Below, piece by piece: positions 34,580 through 44,579 of a DNA stretch of 64,000 bases (position 1 is the first letter of the stretch; every line of letters starts with the position of its first letter). Origin of the DNA: Seribacter sp963934295 (GTDB lineage: Bacteria > Verrucomicrobiota > Verrucomicrobiia > Opitutales > Seribacteraceae); contig CAWVXY010000008.1 in the NCBI GenBank assembly GCA_963934295.1, positions 24,256-88,255 on the forward strand, in the 5' to 3' direction. The position numbers and the translations under genes are program-made. The notes below the pieces were generated by a model, which ran no database searches, was not told where the DNA came from, and saw only the letters and a program-made list of their open reading frames with translations.

Positions 34580-35557
34580 ATGAGGAAAAATGAATTAAAC
34601 GATGCGATAAATGTTTTAAATAAAGAGAGTGAATCTATTAACCGTGCCGCCAAAAAACTCGGAAAAAATTTCTTGGATGCAGTTGATATTCTTTTTACAA
34701 AAACTAATAAAATAATCGTGTGTGGTATAGGAAAATCTGGTCATTTAGGTAAAAAGATTGCTGCGACCCTTTGTAGTACTGGTTCTCCATCTTCTTTTTT
34801 ACATGCCTCTGAAGCAGTACATGGTGATTTGGGAATACATCAAAAAAATGACCCTGTAATCTTTCTTTCAAATAGCGCTAGCACACCAGAATTGTTATCG
34901 CTTGAACCTATTATTCGAAAAAGGGGAGGAAAAATAGTAGGAATTTTAGGGAATACAGATGGACCTTTAAGTAAAAAAGTTGATGTATATTTAGATTCAT
35001 CCGTAGAGGGAGAAGCAGATCCTTTGGGAATTGTTCCGACAGCAAGTTTTATGGTATCGGCCGCATTAGGAGATGCATTAGCGTCTGCACTAATGAAAAG
35101 ACGGGACTTTACAGAAGTAGATTATGCCTTAACACATCCAGCCGGTCAACTAGGCCGAAATTTATTATTAAATGTTCGAGATGTTATGCATCCAGTTCGT
35201 AAGGTTGCTCTTGTCAACCCAGCAACTCGTGTGAGTGATCTAGTAATAGAAATGACAAAATTTCCACTAGGTGCAGCCTGTATTGTTGATAATATTAATT
35301 TATTGGGGATTATTACAGATGGTGATTTAAGAAGATCGTTAGGAAAAAATAAAGAATTATTAAATATGACAGTTAAAGAAATTATGAACAAAAAACCACA
35401 CACAATAAGTCCTGATATATCTCTTGGAGAAGCTTTGAAAAAGATGGAAAGTGGAAAAAAACAAATCTCTGTATTACCGGTAACAAAAAGTACTTCACCA
35501 AATCAAATATTAGGTTTACTTAGACTTCATGATATTTACACACCCAATATGAAGTGA
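34580..35557 (+). CDS. kdsD: arabinose-5-phosphate isomerase (KpsF/GutQ family)
   Basis: The product has 325 residues. It interconverts ribulose-5-phosphate and arabinose-5-phosphate, the entry to Kdo for lipopolysaccharide. The SIS domain (about 35-200) has VCGIGKSGHLGKKIAATL, STGSPSSFLHASEAVHGDLG and the PTASFMVSAALGDALA segment; two CBS domains follow (about 210-325). These features define the KpsF/GutQ family. It implies an outer membrane with Kdo-containing lipid. It is followed after 54 bp by the FtsB-like gene. Confidence 0.93.
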   Translation: MRKNELNDAINVLNKESESINRAAKKLGKNFLDAVDILFTKTNKIIVCGIGKSGHLGKKIAATLCSTGSPSSFLHASEAVHGDLGIHQKNDPVIFLSNSASTPELLSLEPIIRKRGGKIVGILGNTDGPLSKKVDVYLDSSVEGEADPLGIVPTASFMVSAALGDALASALMKRRDFTEVDYALTHPAGQLGRNLLLNVRDVMHPVRKVALVNPATRVSDLVIEMTKFPLGAACIVDNINLLGIITDGDLRRSLGKNKELLNMTVKEIMNKKPHTISPDISLGEALKKMESGKKQISVLPVTKSTSPNQILGLLRLHDIYTPNMK

Positions 35558-35611
35558 AAGAACCTTGAGGAAAAATAAAGAATCCTATACTTTGTCGTTA
35601 TCAAAACAGAA

Positions 35612-35908
35612 ATGGTAACAAAAAAAATATTAACTTTAGCAATTGTATCCATCGTATTATTTGCTGCGGTATACTTATTATTTCAATTAAACCATGCCTA
35701 CGAAGAGTTTACTCATTGGAAATCAAGAGAAGCAGTTTTAGAAAAAGAATTGGATGATTTAAGAATTGAAGCAAATGATCATCGTCAGTTTTTGGATAAA
35801 TTGCGACGAGACCCAGACTTTCAAGATGCCGTAGCAAGAAAAGAATTAGGATACGGAAAATCAGAAGAAAGGCTTTACAGATTTCCAAACCAAACTGTTC
35901 TTGAATAA
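35612..35908 (+). CDS. FtsB/DivIC-like septum formation initiator
   Basis: The product has 98 residues. One membrane helix (about 6-25, ILTLAIVSIVLFAAVYLLFQ) is followed by a coiled coil (about 33-66, HWKSREAVLEKELDDLRIEA) and then RRDPDFQDAVARKELGYGK, the FtsB/DivIC signature near the end. In the division machinery such proteins bind FtsL and FtsQ in the membrane. Small size and architecture agree with the family. It lies between kdsD and the phosphohexomutase gene on the plus strand. Confidence 0.82.
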   Translation: MVTKKILTLAIVSIVLFAAVYLLFQLNHAYEEFTHWKSREAVLEKELDDLRIEANDHRQFLDKLRRDPDFQDAVARKELGYGKSEERLYRFPNQTVLE

Positions 35909-35970
35909 ATTAATATTCTTTTTGTTCTTTTACATTTTTTATTTAACAGATTAATTAACATTTCATTTTA

Positions 35971-37944
35971 ATGAAAAACGAATCCCTTTTACTTTCCCTA
36001 AATAAAGCCAAAGAAAATAATTTTCTTTATAATTCTTCTATTGAGAATATTTCTGAATTCTTAGAATGTGCGGAAACCCCAGAATGGATTGTAAAATCTT
36101 TAGAAGAACTATTAGAGGGGGAAAGTTGGGAAGAATTAAACAATAGGTTTTACACAAACCTAGCATTTGGAACTGGTGGAATGCGAGGACGTACCATTGG
36201 AAATATTATAACTAAAGCTGAGCAAGGGAATACACGACAAAATGAAACACCAGATTACGCGGCTGTTGGTAGTAATACTTTAAATGAAATAACGCTTTTA
36301 AGAGCTACTAAAGCACTGTTTCTACATATTAAAAAATGGTTAGCAGAGGAGGGGGTTCTATCTCAACCACGATTGGTGGTTGCTCATGATGTTAGGCATT
36401 TTTCACGCAAATTTTGTGAATTAGTTGCGTCTGCATGGACCAAGCTAGGAGGTTATGCTCTTGTTTTTGATGGTCCTCGGTCGACACCACAACTTAGTTT
36501 TACGGTTAGGCATCAATACGCACATGCAGGCGTAGTAATTACTGCTAGTCATAATCCATCTCATGATAATGGGTTTAAGGCTTATTTTGCCGATGGAGCC
36601 CAATTAGTTCCTCCGCACGCTCAAGAAGTTGTTGAGAGGTATCAAAAAATTTCTATAAATGAATTACTACCATTGTTAACTTCATCAGGAGAGGAACCTG
36701 GGTGGAATATTTTACCCATAGAGGATGATTTAGCTTATCGGGCAGCATTGGAAGATGCTGTTTTAGATCCAGAAATCCTAAAAGAAAATGCACCAAAACT
36801 AGTATTCACACCTATTCATGGAACAGGTGCAATATCTGCCATACCGGCACTTTGGGATCATGGAGTAGAAGTGGCTGTAGTTGATGAACAAAATCAGCAA
36901 GACCCTAATTTTAGTACCGTAAAGTCGCCCAATCCAGAAAATCCAGAAGCATTGAAAAAGGGAATTTCTGTAGCCCAAAAAACGAAATCTAACTTAGTTT
37001 TAGGAAGTGATCCGGATTGCGATAGAATAGGTGTTGCGGTTCGCGGAAAAGGCGGAAAATTTCAATGTTTAACGGGAAATCAAGTAGCAACGATGTTAGC
37101 TGAGTATCGATTGCTAGTTGCTAAAAGAAAAAAAATTCTTTCCGATGATGGAACCAATAATGTAGCCATTTTAAAAACATTTGTAACAACTCCAATGATC
37201 TCACGCATTGCAGAAAGTTTTGGCGTAAGATGTGTTAATACGCCAACCGGATTTAAATGGATGGCTGAAAAACTAGGAAAATATGAAGATCAGGCTCTAA
37301 TAGAACTTAAAGAAAAGGAGGGGTTGGCATTAGATTTTGATGCGACAGATTTATTTGTTCGAATTGACATACTAACTAGATATTCGACTTATGTAATTTT
37401 GGGAGCAGAAGAAAGTTATGGTTATTTACCATTAGATATTGTTAGAGATAAGGATGGAAATGCATCTGCATTAGCAATTGCAGAACTTTTTGGTTTCCTG
37501 AAATCAAGCAAAACAGAACCACTTCAATTTCTTGATAATCTTTATAAGAAATATGGATATCACGAAGAAAAAACTGAAAATTTGTATTTCGAAGGAGCAG
37601 AGGGAAATGAAACAATTAAGAAATTAGCCGCATCTTATAGAACAAAAAAACTCAGTAGTATAGCAGGCCAAAAAATAGTTAAATCAAAAGACTTTTTAGA
37701 AAAAGGCTACATTGATGAGGATGAAGAAGAGTTGCCTCAAGAAAACTTTCTGATGCTCGAGTTAGAAAATGGGTTTACGATAGCAATTCGACCAAGTGGA
37801 ACTGAGCCTAAAATAAAATATTATTTGTTTGGCTGTGGCGAAAAGAATGCCTTAGAATTAGAAAAATCTAAAAACGAAGTTTCATCAAAGATAAAAGAAA
37901 TTTCCGAATGGCTGGTCAACGACGCAAATGAGCGTACAAAATAG
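35971..37944 (+). CDS. phosphoglucomutase/phosphomannomutase family protein
   Basis: The product has 657 residues. It belongs to the alpha-D-phosphohexomutase superfamily (long type, close to phospho-sugar mutases of the PgcA kind). Motifs are FGTGGMRGRTIGN near 65, the phosphoserine loop TASHNPSHDNG (Ser193), the metal loop GSDPDCDRIGV (about 346-356), the sugar-specificity loop EESYGYL and the phosphate-binding RPSGTEPKIKYY. It isomerises hexose 1- and 6-phosphates; the exact sugar is not clear. It is convergent with pdhC at 10 bp. Confidence 0.9.
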   Translation: MKNESLLLSLNKAKENNFLYNSSIENISEFLECAETPEWIVKSLEELLEGESWEELNNRFYTNLAFGTGGMRGRTIGNIITKAEQGNTRQNETPDYAAVGSNTLNEITLLRATKALFLHIKKWLAEEGVLSQPRLVVAHDVRHFSRKFCELVASAWTKLGGYALVFDGPRSTPQLSFTVRHQYAHAGVVITASHNPSHDNGFKAYFADGAQLVPPHAQEVVERYQKISINELLPLLTSSGEEPGWNILPIEDDLAYRAALEDAVLDPEILKENAPKLVFTPIHGTGAISAIPALWDHGVEVAVVDEQNQQDPNFSTVKSPNPENPEALKKGISVAQKTKSNLVLGSDPDCDRIGVAVRGKGGKFQCLTGNQVATMLAEYRLLVAKRKKILSDDGTNNVAILKTFVTTPMISRIAESFGVRCVNTPTGFKWMAEKLGKYEDQALIELKEKEGLALDFDATDLFVRIDILTRYSTYVILGAEESYGYLPLDIVRDKDGNASALAIAELFGFLKSSKTEPLQFLDNLYKKYGYHEEKTENLYFEGAEGNETIKKLAASYRTKKLSSIAGQKIVKSKDFLEKGYIDEDEEELPQENFLMLELENGFTIAIRPSGTEPKIKYYLFGCGEKNALELEKSKNEVSSKIKEISEWLVNDANERTK

Positions 37945-37954
37945 TATTTTTAGT

Positions 37955-39286
37955 TCAAACTAACATAGATGCTGGACTTTCAAGAGTCTCAGCAAGGAGT
38001 TGTAGAAAACTAGCTCCGACAGCACCATCTACCAGGCGATGATCACAACTTAGACCAAGCATCATTGTTTCACCTGATTGTATGTTCCCTATAGAGTCGA
38101 CAACTGGCTTTTTAACAATACCGCCGACTGAAAGAATAGCGGCATTTGGTGGATTTATGATCCCGCTAAAGAAATCGATACCGAACATACCAAGGTTTGT
38201 AACAGTAAATGTCGAACCGGTCATTTCATCCGGATTGAGTTTTTTAGAGCGGGCTTTCGAAATCAGAGATTTTGCCTCAATTGAAAGTGTTTCAAGTCCT
38301 AATTGATTGGCATTTCGTAGAACTGGTGTGAGCAAACCATCTTCTACTGCAACTCCAAATGCAAGGTGAACTCCACTGTGAAACTTGATACCTTTGTCTT
38401 CCCATGAACTATTAATTTCGGGAACAAGCGGAATGGTTTCTGCACATGCCTTTAATATAATATCATTAAGTGTTAGTTTCGATGAGTTCTCAGGGTTCTT
38501 TTTGGTTAATTTTAAATTTAATGCAATTCTTGCATTTTTTAAGGGTGTGGCGTTAATTTCTTTTTGAAGATAAAAATGCGGAATAGTATTTTTTGATTCT
38601 AATAATCGTTTTGCGATAATTGATCGCATTTTTGAAACAGGGACCAAGGAATCTTTTGTTGAAACGGTGGAATTTGTTTTGGGAGAAGGGGAAGTTTCTG
38701 TGGTGGGTACGATATCTGGACCTGTATCTTTATTTAGCTCAGTACTTGAATTTGACAGTATATCTTTTTTTGTGATTCTACCATTAGGGCCCGTTCCTTT
38801 AATGTTTTTAAAATCAATATTCATGTCCAATGCCATCTTTTTGGCGAGAGGAGAAATTAGAATTCTATTAGTTGGTTGTTCTTCACTTGATTTTTCTGCG
38901 GTTTTGGGTTCATCGGCAGGCTGATCAATATTAATTTCTTCTTCCTTGGTAGGAATTTGTTTATTTTTTTCATCATTCTCTCCGATGACTTGATCGTCTA
39001 CCTCAGGTTGAATAACTTTTTCTTTGGTCGATACATTAACCTCTTCTCCGGGTTCACCAACCGCTGCAAGTGGGCTACCAATTGGGACTTCATTTCCCTC
39101 TTCAACGAAAATATCTAATAATGTACCATCATCAAAGTTTTCTAAATCCATGGTGGCTTTATCGGTCTCAACCTCTGCTAGAATGTCTCCATTTTTAACA
39201 ATATCACCGGTTTTTTTATGCCATTTCACCAAAGTTCCAACCGACATGGTGTCGCTCAACTTGGGCATTTCAATAATTGTAGCCAT
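37955..39286 (-). CDS. pdhC: pyruvate dehydrogenase E2, dihydrolipoamide acetyltransferase
   Basis: The product has 443 residues. It transfers the acetyl group to CoA in the pyruvate dehydrogenase complex. There is one lipoyl domain (about 1-78, lipoylated Lys43 in EVETDKATMDLE), a long acidic linker, a peripheral-subunit-binding domain (about 144-178, ISPLAKKMALDMNID and GPNGRITKKDIL), then a second linker and the catalytic domain (about 215-443). The active-site signature is SCDHRLVDGAVG. It is the last gene of pdhA-pdhB-pdhC. The long linkers are typical of mobile lipoyl arms. Confidence 0.95.
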   Translation of the reverse strand: MATIIEMPKLSDTMSVGTLVKWHKKTGDIVKNGDILAEVETDKATMDLENFDDGTLLDIFVEEGNEVPIGSPLAAVGEPGEEVNVSTKEKVIQPEVDDQVIGENDEKNKQIPTKEEEINIDQPADEPKTAEKSSEEQPTNRILISPLAKKMALDMNIDFKNIKGTGPNGRITKKDILSNSSTELNKDTGPDIVPTTETSPSPKTNSTVSTKDSLVPVSKMRSIIAKRLLESKNTIPHFYLQKEINATPLKNARIALNLKLTKKNPENSSKLTLNDIILKACAETIPLVPEINSSWEDKGIKFHSGVHLAFGVAVEDGLLTPVLRNANQLGLETLSIEAKSLISKARSKKLNPDEMTGSTFTVTNLGMFGIDFFSGIINPPNAAILSVGGIVKKPVVDSIGNIQSGETMMLGLSCDHRLVDGAVGASFLQLLAETLESPASMLV

Positions 39287-39302
39287 ATTTTTGATATAAA
39301 TA

Positions 39303-40280
39303 TTAGATTAATTCCATCGCTTTTGCCAAAATTCGATCATGAGCAGGTATTTGAACATTTTCTAGAGCCTTGCTGTAAGCTTGCGGTGCATCAATGGCAG
39401 AAATTCTTTTTATGGGCGCGTCTAGATAATCAAATGCTTGATCTTGAATAATAAATGCAATCTGGGAGTCCACTCCGCAGAAAGGTTTATTTTCTTCTAC
39501 AAGTAAAACTCTATTGGTTTTCTTTACCGTTTTAATAATGGCTTCTACATCTAGCGGGCGAATGGATCTAAGGTCCAGAACTTCAACGGAGACATTATGC
39601 TTTTCCTCTAAAGTATGGGCAACCTCCAGGGATGTATGAACCGCTTTGCCATGTGCGATAATTGTCAAATCGTTTCCTTCCTTTAAGATATTAGCTTTAC
39701 CAAGTGGTATTAAAAAGTCTTTATCATCGGGCACATCATCTTGCATATTGTAAAGTATGGTATTTTCCATAACGCATACTGGATCGTTATCGCGAATAGC
39801 AGACTTTAACATGCCTTTAGCATCTGCAGGAGTTGCTGGGCAGATAACTTTTAACCCAGGAGTGTTGGCAGCAAAATTTTCCGGTGTATGGGAATGAGTT
39901 GCACCAACATTAGTTCCACCATTAGCGGGTCCGCGAAATACAATTGGTACATTGATTAAACCGCCCGACATATACCTAACGCTTGCTGCGTTGTTAAATA
40001 TCTGATCAAAGGCAACATAACAGAAGCTCCAGAACATAAATTCAACGACGGGTCGCATTCCCATCATTGCTGCACCTACCGCAAGACCCGAAAAGGCCGC
40101 CTCACTAATAGGAGTATCAATTATCCGATCGGAGCCAAATTTTTCGAGCATGCCCTCAGATACCTTATAAGAGCCTTTAAATTGAGCTACTTCTTCGCCC
40201 ATAAGAACGACATTTTTATCTCTTTCAATTTCTTCTGAAAGAGCTTGGTTGAGTGCTTCCCTGTAAGTTATTTTTGCCAT
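39303..40280 (-). CDS. pdhB: pyruvate dehydrogenase E1 beta subunit
   Basis: The product has 325 residues. With PdhA it forms the thiamine-diphosphate E1 that decarboxylates pyruvate. It shows ITYREALNQALSEEIERD, VVLMGEEVAQFKGSYKVSEG, the conserved DTPISEAAFSGLAVGAAM, and the C-terminal LVEENKPFCGVDSQ, all family hallmarks. It follows pdhA with a 23-bp gap and precedes pdhC by 16 bp. The arrangement indicates a single transcript and the E1 alpha/beta type complex. Confidence 0.96.
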   Translation of the reverse strand: MAKITYREALNQALSEEIERDKNVVLMGEEVAQFKGSYKVSEGMLEKFGSDRIIDTPISEAAFSGLAVGAAMMGMRPVVEFMFWSFCYVAFDQIFNNAASVRYMSGGLINVPIVFRGPANGGTNVGATHSHTPENFAANTPGLKVICPATPADAKGMLKSAIRDNDPVCVMENTILYNMQDDVPDDKDFLIPLGKANILKEGNDLTIIAHGKAVHTSLEVAHTLEEKHNVSVEVLDLRSIRPLDVEAIIKTVKKTNRVLLVEENKPFCGVDSQIAFIIQDQAFDYLDAPIKRISAIDAPQAYSKALENVQIPAHDRILAKAMELI

Positions 40281-40303
40281 TTAATAATTATGGATAGGTT
40301 GTT

Positions 40304-41473
40304 TCAAGAAGGAGTTTCAAAGAACATGGTTCCAGATGAAGTTTTTTCTGCAGGGTTGTCCGTTTCCCAATAAATATCATCCATGAGTTCCATAGGATCT
40401 GGAAACGGGCTCGCATCAGCAAATTCCGCAGATGCATCAGCATCTCCTTTTGCTTTCCCATCAATTTCCTTAATTTCCTCATCTGTAATACTACCCTCCT
40501 TAAGAAGTTTGTCTCTGAATAAATTTAATGGATCTTTGTTTGTTTTATATTCCTCAATTTCCTCTTTACTGCGATATGTCTGATCCGGATCGGCAACTGA
40601 ATGTCCTCGATATCTATAAGTAACGATTTCAAGCACAGATGGACGAGATTTATTATGTGCATTCGCAAGAGCATCTGCGATCGTCTGACGAACTTCATAA
40701 ATATCGTGACCATTGGAAACGGACCAATCTATATCAAAGGCATCGCCCCGACGCGCAAGAGGGTCACCTGCAGAATGTCTAGATTCTGCAGTACCCATGG
40801 AATACCCATTATTTTCAATAATATAAATAACTGGCAAATTCCATAGGGATGCAAGATTAAGAGATTCATAAAACGGACCCTGATTTGTGGCACCATCTCC
40901 CATGAAGCAAAGGCATGCACCTTTCTTATTGTTGTATTTTAGAGCATAGGCAATACCAAGCCCAAGTGGTGTTTGACCGCCAACTATACCATGTCCACCC
41001 CAATAGTTTTTATCTGGAGCAAAAAAATGCATAGAACCACCTTTACCTTTGGAGCATCCCGTTTTTTTTCCATAAAGCTCAGCCATACACTCGTCAAAAT
41101 CCATTCCAACCGCAAGGGCGTGGCCATGATCTCGATAGGCGGTAATAATATGATCATCTTTTCCAAGCATGGATACTGAACCCACAGCAACCGCTTCCTG
41201 CCCTATGTAAAGATGAAGAAAGCCACCAATATGGCCTTGTTGGTATGATCTTAAGGATCGTTCTTCAAATCTACGAATGCGTAACATTTTTTCATAGAGA
41301 TCAAATTTATCTTCGTTAGATAACGAGATATTGGCTTCCGATTGAGAAAAATCTTTAGTAGCGGTAATTGCAGAATCCTGCGTTTCAGCATTCTGGCTTT
41401 CCGGATTGTCAGTTTTGGATTTGGGGACTTTTTGCTCAGGTTCCAAAATAGTGTCGTGGTGTAAACCTTCCAT
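40304..41473 (-). CDS. pdhA: pyruvate dehydrogenase E1 alpha subunit
   Basis: The product has 389 residues. The core (about 55-385) has YEKMLRIRRFEERSLRSYQQ, GGFLHLYIGQEAV, the thiamine-diphosphate motif GDGATNQGPFYESLNLASLW followed by ENNGYSMGT, and the phosphorylation-loop region RYRGHSVADPD. An N-terminal 50-residue extension is polar and disordered-looking (EQKVPKSKTDNPESQNAETQ) and is not usual for bacterial E1 alpha. It could help assembly with E2. It is the first gene of the pdh operon. Confidence 0.96.
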   Translation of the reverse strand: MEGLHHDTILEPEQKVPKSKTDNPESQNAETQDSAITATKDFSQSEANISLSNEDKFDLYEKMLRIRRFEERSLRSYQQGHIGGFLHLYIGQEAVAVGSVSMLGKDDHIITAYRDHGHALAVGMDFDECMAELYGKKTGCSKGKGGSMHFFAPDKNYWGGHGIVGGQTPLGLGIAYALKYNNKKGACLCFMGDGATNQGPFYESLNLASLWNLPVIYIIENNGYSMGTAESRHSAGDPLARRGDAFDIDWSVSNGHDIYEVRQTIADALANAHNKSRPSVLEIVTYRYRGHSVADPDQTYRSKEEIEEYKTNKDPLNLFRDKLLKEGSITDEEIKEIDGKAKGDADASAEFADASPFPDPMELMDDIYWETDNPAEKTSSGTMFFETPS

Positions 41474-41520
41474 TGGTGGTAAAATTTGGGTAAAAGTTAA
41501 TAGAATTTAAAATTATCTAG

Positions 41521-42009
41521 TTAAATGGGGTTGGCTTCAATCTTAATCTTAGGAGATTCAGTATCCGAGCAATCTGCCGATATGCCCCAAAAGCCTTTAT
41601 TTCTTAAGTCATAATAAGGCCAAACTAATTTATGGTCTGAATGGGGTATTTCAAGATTATCGATTTCTTCCCTCTTAAAAAAATGAAAGAACCCTTCGTC
41701 AAACTCTTTCGGAATAGAAGAAATTATTTTTCTACAATCGAATAAAAACATCAGCCAATTGCAGGAATTTTCATACCCCTTTTCAGAAACGTATCCAAAT
41801 AATGATAAATCTTCATTACTTAAAACCATACCGGTTTCTTCATTTGCCTCCCTAATTGCACACTCGAAAGGAGATTCTCCGATTTCCATTGTTAATTTCC
41901 CACCAGGAGGACTCCAAAGACCCATGTTAGGAGATTTTTTTCGCTTAAGTAAAAGAATTTTTTCTTCATGATTGCGAATAAAAAGTAAGCAAGATATCTT
42001 AAAATCCAT
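41521..42009 (-). CDS. NUDIX hydrolase
   Basis: I start at the ATG at 42007-42009, because the upstream frame is an unlikely hydrophobic extension that would overlap the divergent pilus gene. The resulting 162-residue protein has the NUDIX fold: ISCLLFIRNHEEKILLLKRK, LWSPPGGKL and the box ESPFECAIREANEETGM. The box carries two extra residues between the first Gly and the first Glu (GKLTMEIGE). NUDIX enzymes cleave nucleoside diphosphates linked to other groups; MutT-like or sugar-nucleotide activity cannot be told apart. It diverges from the pilus-like operon. Confidence 0.83.
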   Translation of the reverse strand: MDFKISCLLFIRNHEEKILLLKRKKSPNMGLWSPPGGKLTMEIGESPFECAIREANEETGMVLSNEDLSLFGYVSEKGYENSCNWLMFLFDCRKIISSIPKEFDEGFFHFFKREEIDNLEIPHSDHKLVWPYYDLRNKGFWGISADCSDTESPKIKIEANPI

Positions 42010-42089
42010 TAGTTTATGCTTGTTAAGTGTATCTAAGATTTGGGAAGATAGCAATATACCAAAATACAAATTCCTGAAAATTCCATAAT

Positions 42090-42767
42090 ATGAAATCATT
42101 ATCTAAAGTTACTCTTTTATTCTTATCCTTATTCTTAAGTTTTAATTTATCCGCAATACCGGATCAATTTGTCAAATTAGGCGGTAAAATAACCATATCT
42201 AAGGAATCCGACCAATGGGTTAAAGCATCCGTCCCGTTTACTTTTGTTAATCATCCGCTAGCAGAGAAATTTAAATCCAGAAAGCCAGCAAGTAAGGAAG
42301 AAGTTATTAACCTTGAGTATATAGATAATATTAAAATAAAACTTTCCCTCTGTTTTAGTAACGAACTACAAAAAAAGACTCTTCGCACTCTGAAACTCCC
42401 AGATGCTGAATTTTACCAATACTATAGTGCAGAAGTTGAATATATGACACTCAAGTTTGATCGAACTACAAAATATGCACACTTTTTATTCCCTGCCGCC
42501 ATTGCGGAGCGAGATGGTTTTTTATCTAGCTATATAAACGCGGTTGGATATGTGGTGGAGATTATGTACGATGGTATACCTTTAGAAATTTCGGATTCAA
42601 TCTTTTTTGATAAATACAGAGAAGAGAGAATTTTACAAAAATTTAAACAACAGGCACAATCCAATGCATCTAAAAATGAAGGAATTTTACTACCTGCTCA
42701 TATGATTAGCTCAAATTATTTGGATGGAGCCGGTCCGGCAAAGAGAAGTAAAAGTTCAGGATACTGA
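42090..42767 (+). CDS. Amuc_1102-like pilus-cluster exported protein
   Basis: The product has 225 residues. A signal peptide (about 1-22, LSKVTLLFLSLFLSFNLSA) precedes a small beta-rich soluble domain; KLGGKITISKESDQWVKASV and the C-terminal helices are visible. No catalytic motif was seen. It begins the five-gene set with the same order and sizes as the Akkermansia cluster Amuc_1102, 1101, 1100, 1099, 1098, so I assign it by position and architecture. In that system it is a pilus-associated protein of unknown role. The next gene starts 39 bp downstream. Assignment by homology is inferred. Confidence 0.72.
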   Translation: MKSLSKVTLLFLSLFLSFNLSAIPDQFVKLGGKITISKESDQWVKASVPFTFVNHPLAEKFKSRKPASKEEVINLEYIDNIKIKLSLCFSNELQKKTLRTLKLPDAEFYQYYSAEVEYMTLKFDRTTKYAHFLFPAAIAERDGFLSSYINAVGYVVEIMYDGIPLEISDSIFFDKYREERILQKFKQQAQSNASKNEGILLPAHMISSNYLDGAGPAKRSKSSGY

Positions 42768-42806
42768 TCTTAACAAAATTTAATCTTAACAAACTAATTT
42801 TATTTA

Positions 42807-44570
42807 ATGAGTGAGAAGAAAGAAGTAATTATAAATTGCGGAATTTCTCACATTTCGGCGAGTGTTTTTATTTCTGATGGTACTAAATTAAAGCTTAAGC
42901 AGGTCGCTTTACATACCTTACATTATGATTATTCCAATGATCAAATTTGGCTAGATTCGTTAATGGCTGGATTGGAATCGTTATGTAAAAACGAAAAATT
43001 AAAGGGTGATGCTCGATTTATTTTCCCGGGAAGTTTGCTTCTAAATAAAACAATCCGTGTGCCCCATGTGGACGAGGAAAAACAGAAAAAAATTGTAGCT
43101 TTTGAGTTATCCCAAAAGATGCCCTTTCCTTTGGCGGAATTAATTTGGGATTATCAAGTAATTGATGATGATGGCGTAGAGCAAGAGATTCTTGCGTTTG
43201 CTGTCAAACCAGAAGTTGCTGAATCATTTTGCGAGAAAGTTGTTGAAATTGGATTAAACCCAATTCAGATAACACCCGCTCCCATCCTAGATTATAATGC
43301 CCTAATTTCTTCGGGTGTAGGTTTAGACCAAGAGGAAACCTTGGTTGTAAATATTGGTGCAAAATCTACAAATCTATTATTTATTAACCCTACAGGCTTT
43401 TTGATTCGTAGTATTGCGATTGGGGGAAATACATTAACCCAAAATATTTCGGATAGTTTAGGAACGCTATTTGAAAAAGCTGAAGATATAAAAAAAAGTT
43501 ATTTTTCGGGCGAAGTTGCCTTTTCGCCTGATGATCCAAGCGTACAGGTATTGGAAAATTGTTCACAACAATTTTTAACAAGAGCTAGCCAAGAGATAAC
43601 CCGCTCAATCGTAACCTATAAAAGGCTTAAAAAAGGAAAATCCCCCAATCGGATGTTTCTTGCCGGTAGGGGAGCACTCCTTAACAATTTACCTGAATAC
43701 CTTAGTCAGAGCCAAAGTTTAAATATAGATTATTTTGATCCATTGAAAAGTTTGGTTATTGACGAGGGAATTAATCAAGAAATGAGAGCCCTTTTACCCT
43801 TCATGATAGGTGAACCGGTCGGACTCGCTACAGCTGTCTTAAATGTTGGTGGAAACCATGCTCTTAAGAGGCCCTTAAATTTGTTGCCCGCCAATAAACT
43901 AACGAGCCTTGGTTTTAAGAAGAAAATTCCGCTATTGGTTTTGGCAGCTGTACTTATTTGCCTTTTCCCAATACCTAATATTTTAAAGCAAAAAGCGACT
44001 GAAAAAGAACTGGAGAGGGAATTGGCTCAATTACAAAATGCCTCTTCTGATTTAAGCGATGAAGTTGAACAAAAGGAATCCTTGAAAGAGAAATTTCTTT
44101 TTACAGAAAAACTTAATAAATTGATGTTTGACCGAAATTTAATCTTTAGGCAAAAAAGCTTTTCATGTTGGGTGCTTCAAGATTTTCTAAATCAGCTACA
44201 AAGTTCTTTAAATCATCCGGATGTCTCTGATACTTGGTTTGATGAACTTAAGTTTGATGAATTAACTGAAAATATAGCACCAAGAGTTAACAGAAATTCC
44301 TTGGGCAAAAAAAATGTCATGTTCAAAGTCATCCTTTCGGGTAGGTACTTGGTTCGAACAAAGGAAGAATTTTCAGAATCAGATATTAACGAAAAAAGAA
44401 ACCATTTAATTGAACTGAACAGTAAAAAGCAGGAAGCATTAACTCAATATTTGGAAGCCCTTCCCTTTATTAAAAAAGTAGATAAAAAAACGTTCTCAAT
44501 TGAAGGAAAAGGGGATCTATTTGAGAGATACTTTACACATTTTCAATATGTTTTCACTCCCAAAACATAA
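42807..44570 (+). CDS. PilM-like ATPase fused to a PilN-like membrane tail (Amuc_1101-like)
   Basis: The product has 587 residues. The first 370 residues are an actin-fold PilM-like protein: INCGISHISASVF, FELSQKMPFPLAEL, VNIGAKSTNLLFI, IRSIAIGGNTLTQNIS and MFLAGRGALLNNLPEYL match the phosphate and nucleotide loops of PilM/FtsA. A membrane helix (about 372-390, IPLLVLAAVLICLFPIPNIL) and a coiled coil (about 395-430) follow, then a soluble domain, as in PilN. So PilM and PilN appear fused. It would link cytoplasmic and periplasmic parts of a type IV pilus-like machine. It is followed 9 bp later by the Amuc_1100-like gene. Confidence 0.8.
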   Translation: MSEKKEVIINCGISHISASVFISDGTKLKLKQVALHTLHYDYSNDQIWLDSLMAGLESLCKNEKLKGDARFIFPGSLLLNKTIRVPHVDEEKQKKIVAFELSQKMPFPLAELIWDYQVIDDDGVEQEILAFAVKPEVAESFCEKVVEIGLNPIQITPAPILDYNALISSGVGLDQEETLVVNIGAKSTNLLFINPTGFLIRSIAIGGNTLTQNISDSLGTLFEKAEDIKKSYFSGEVAFSPDDPSVQVLENCSQQFLTRASQEITRSIVTYKRLKKGKSPNRMFLAGRGALLNNLPEYLSQSQSLNIDYFDPLKSLVIDEGINQEMRALLPFMIGEPVGLATAVLNVGGNHALKRPLNLLPANKLTSLGFKKKIPLLVLAAVLICLFPIPNILKQKATEKELERELAQLQNASSDLSDEVEQKESLKEKFLFTEKLNKLMFDRNLIFRQKSFSCWVLQDFLNQLQSSLNHPDVSDTWFDELKFDELTENIAPRVNRNSLGKKNVMFKVILSGRYLVRTKEEFSESDINEKRNHLIELNSKKQEALTQYLEALPFIKKVDKKTFSIEGKGDLFERYFTHFQYVFTPKT

Positions 44571-44579
44571 TTCAATTAG

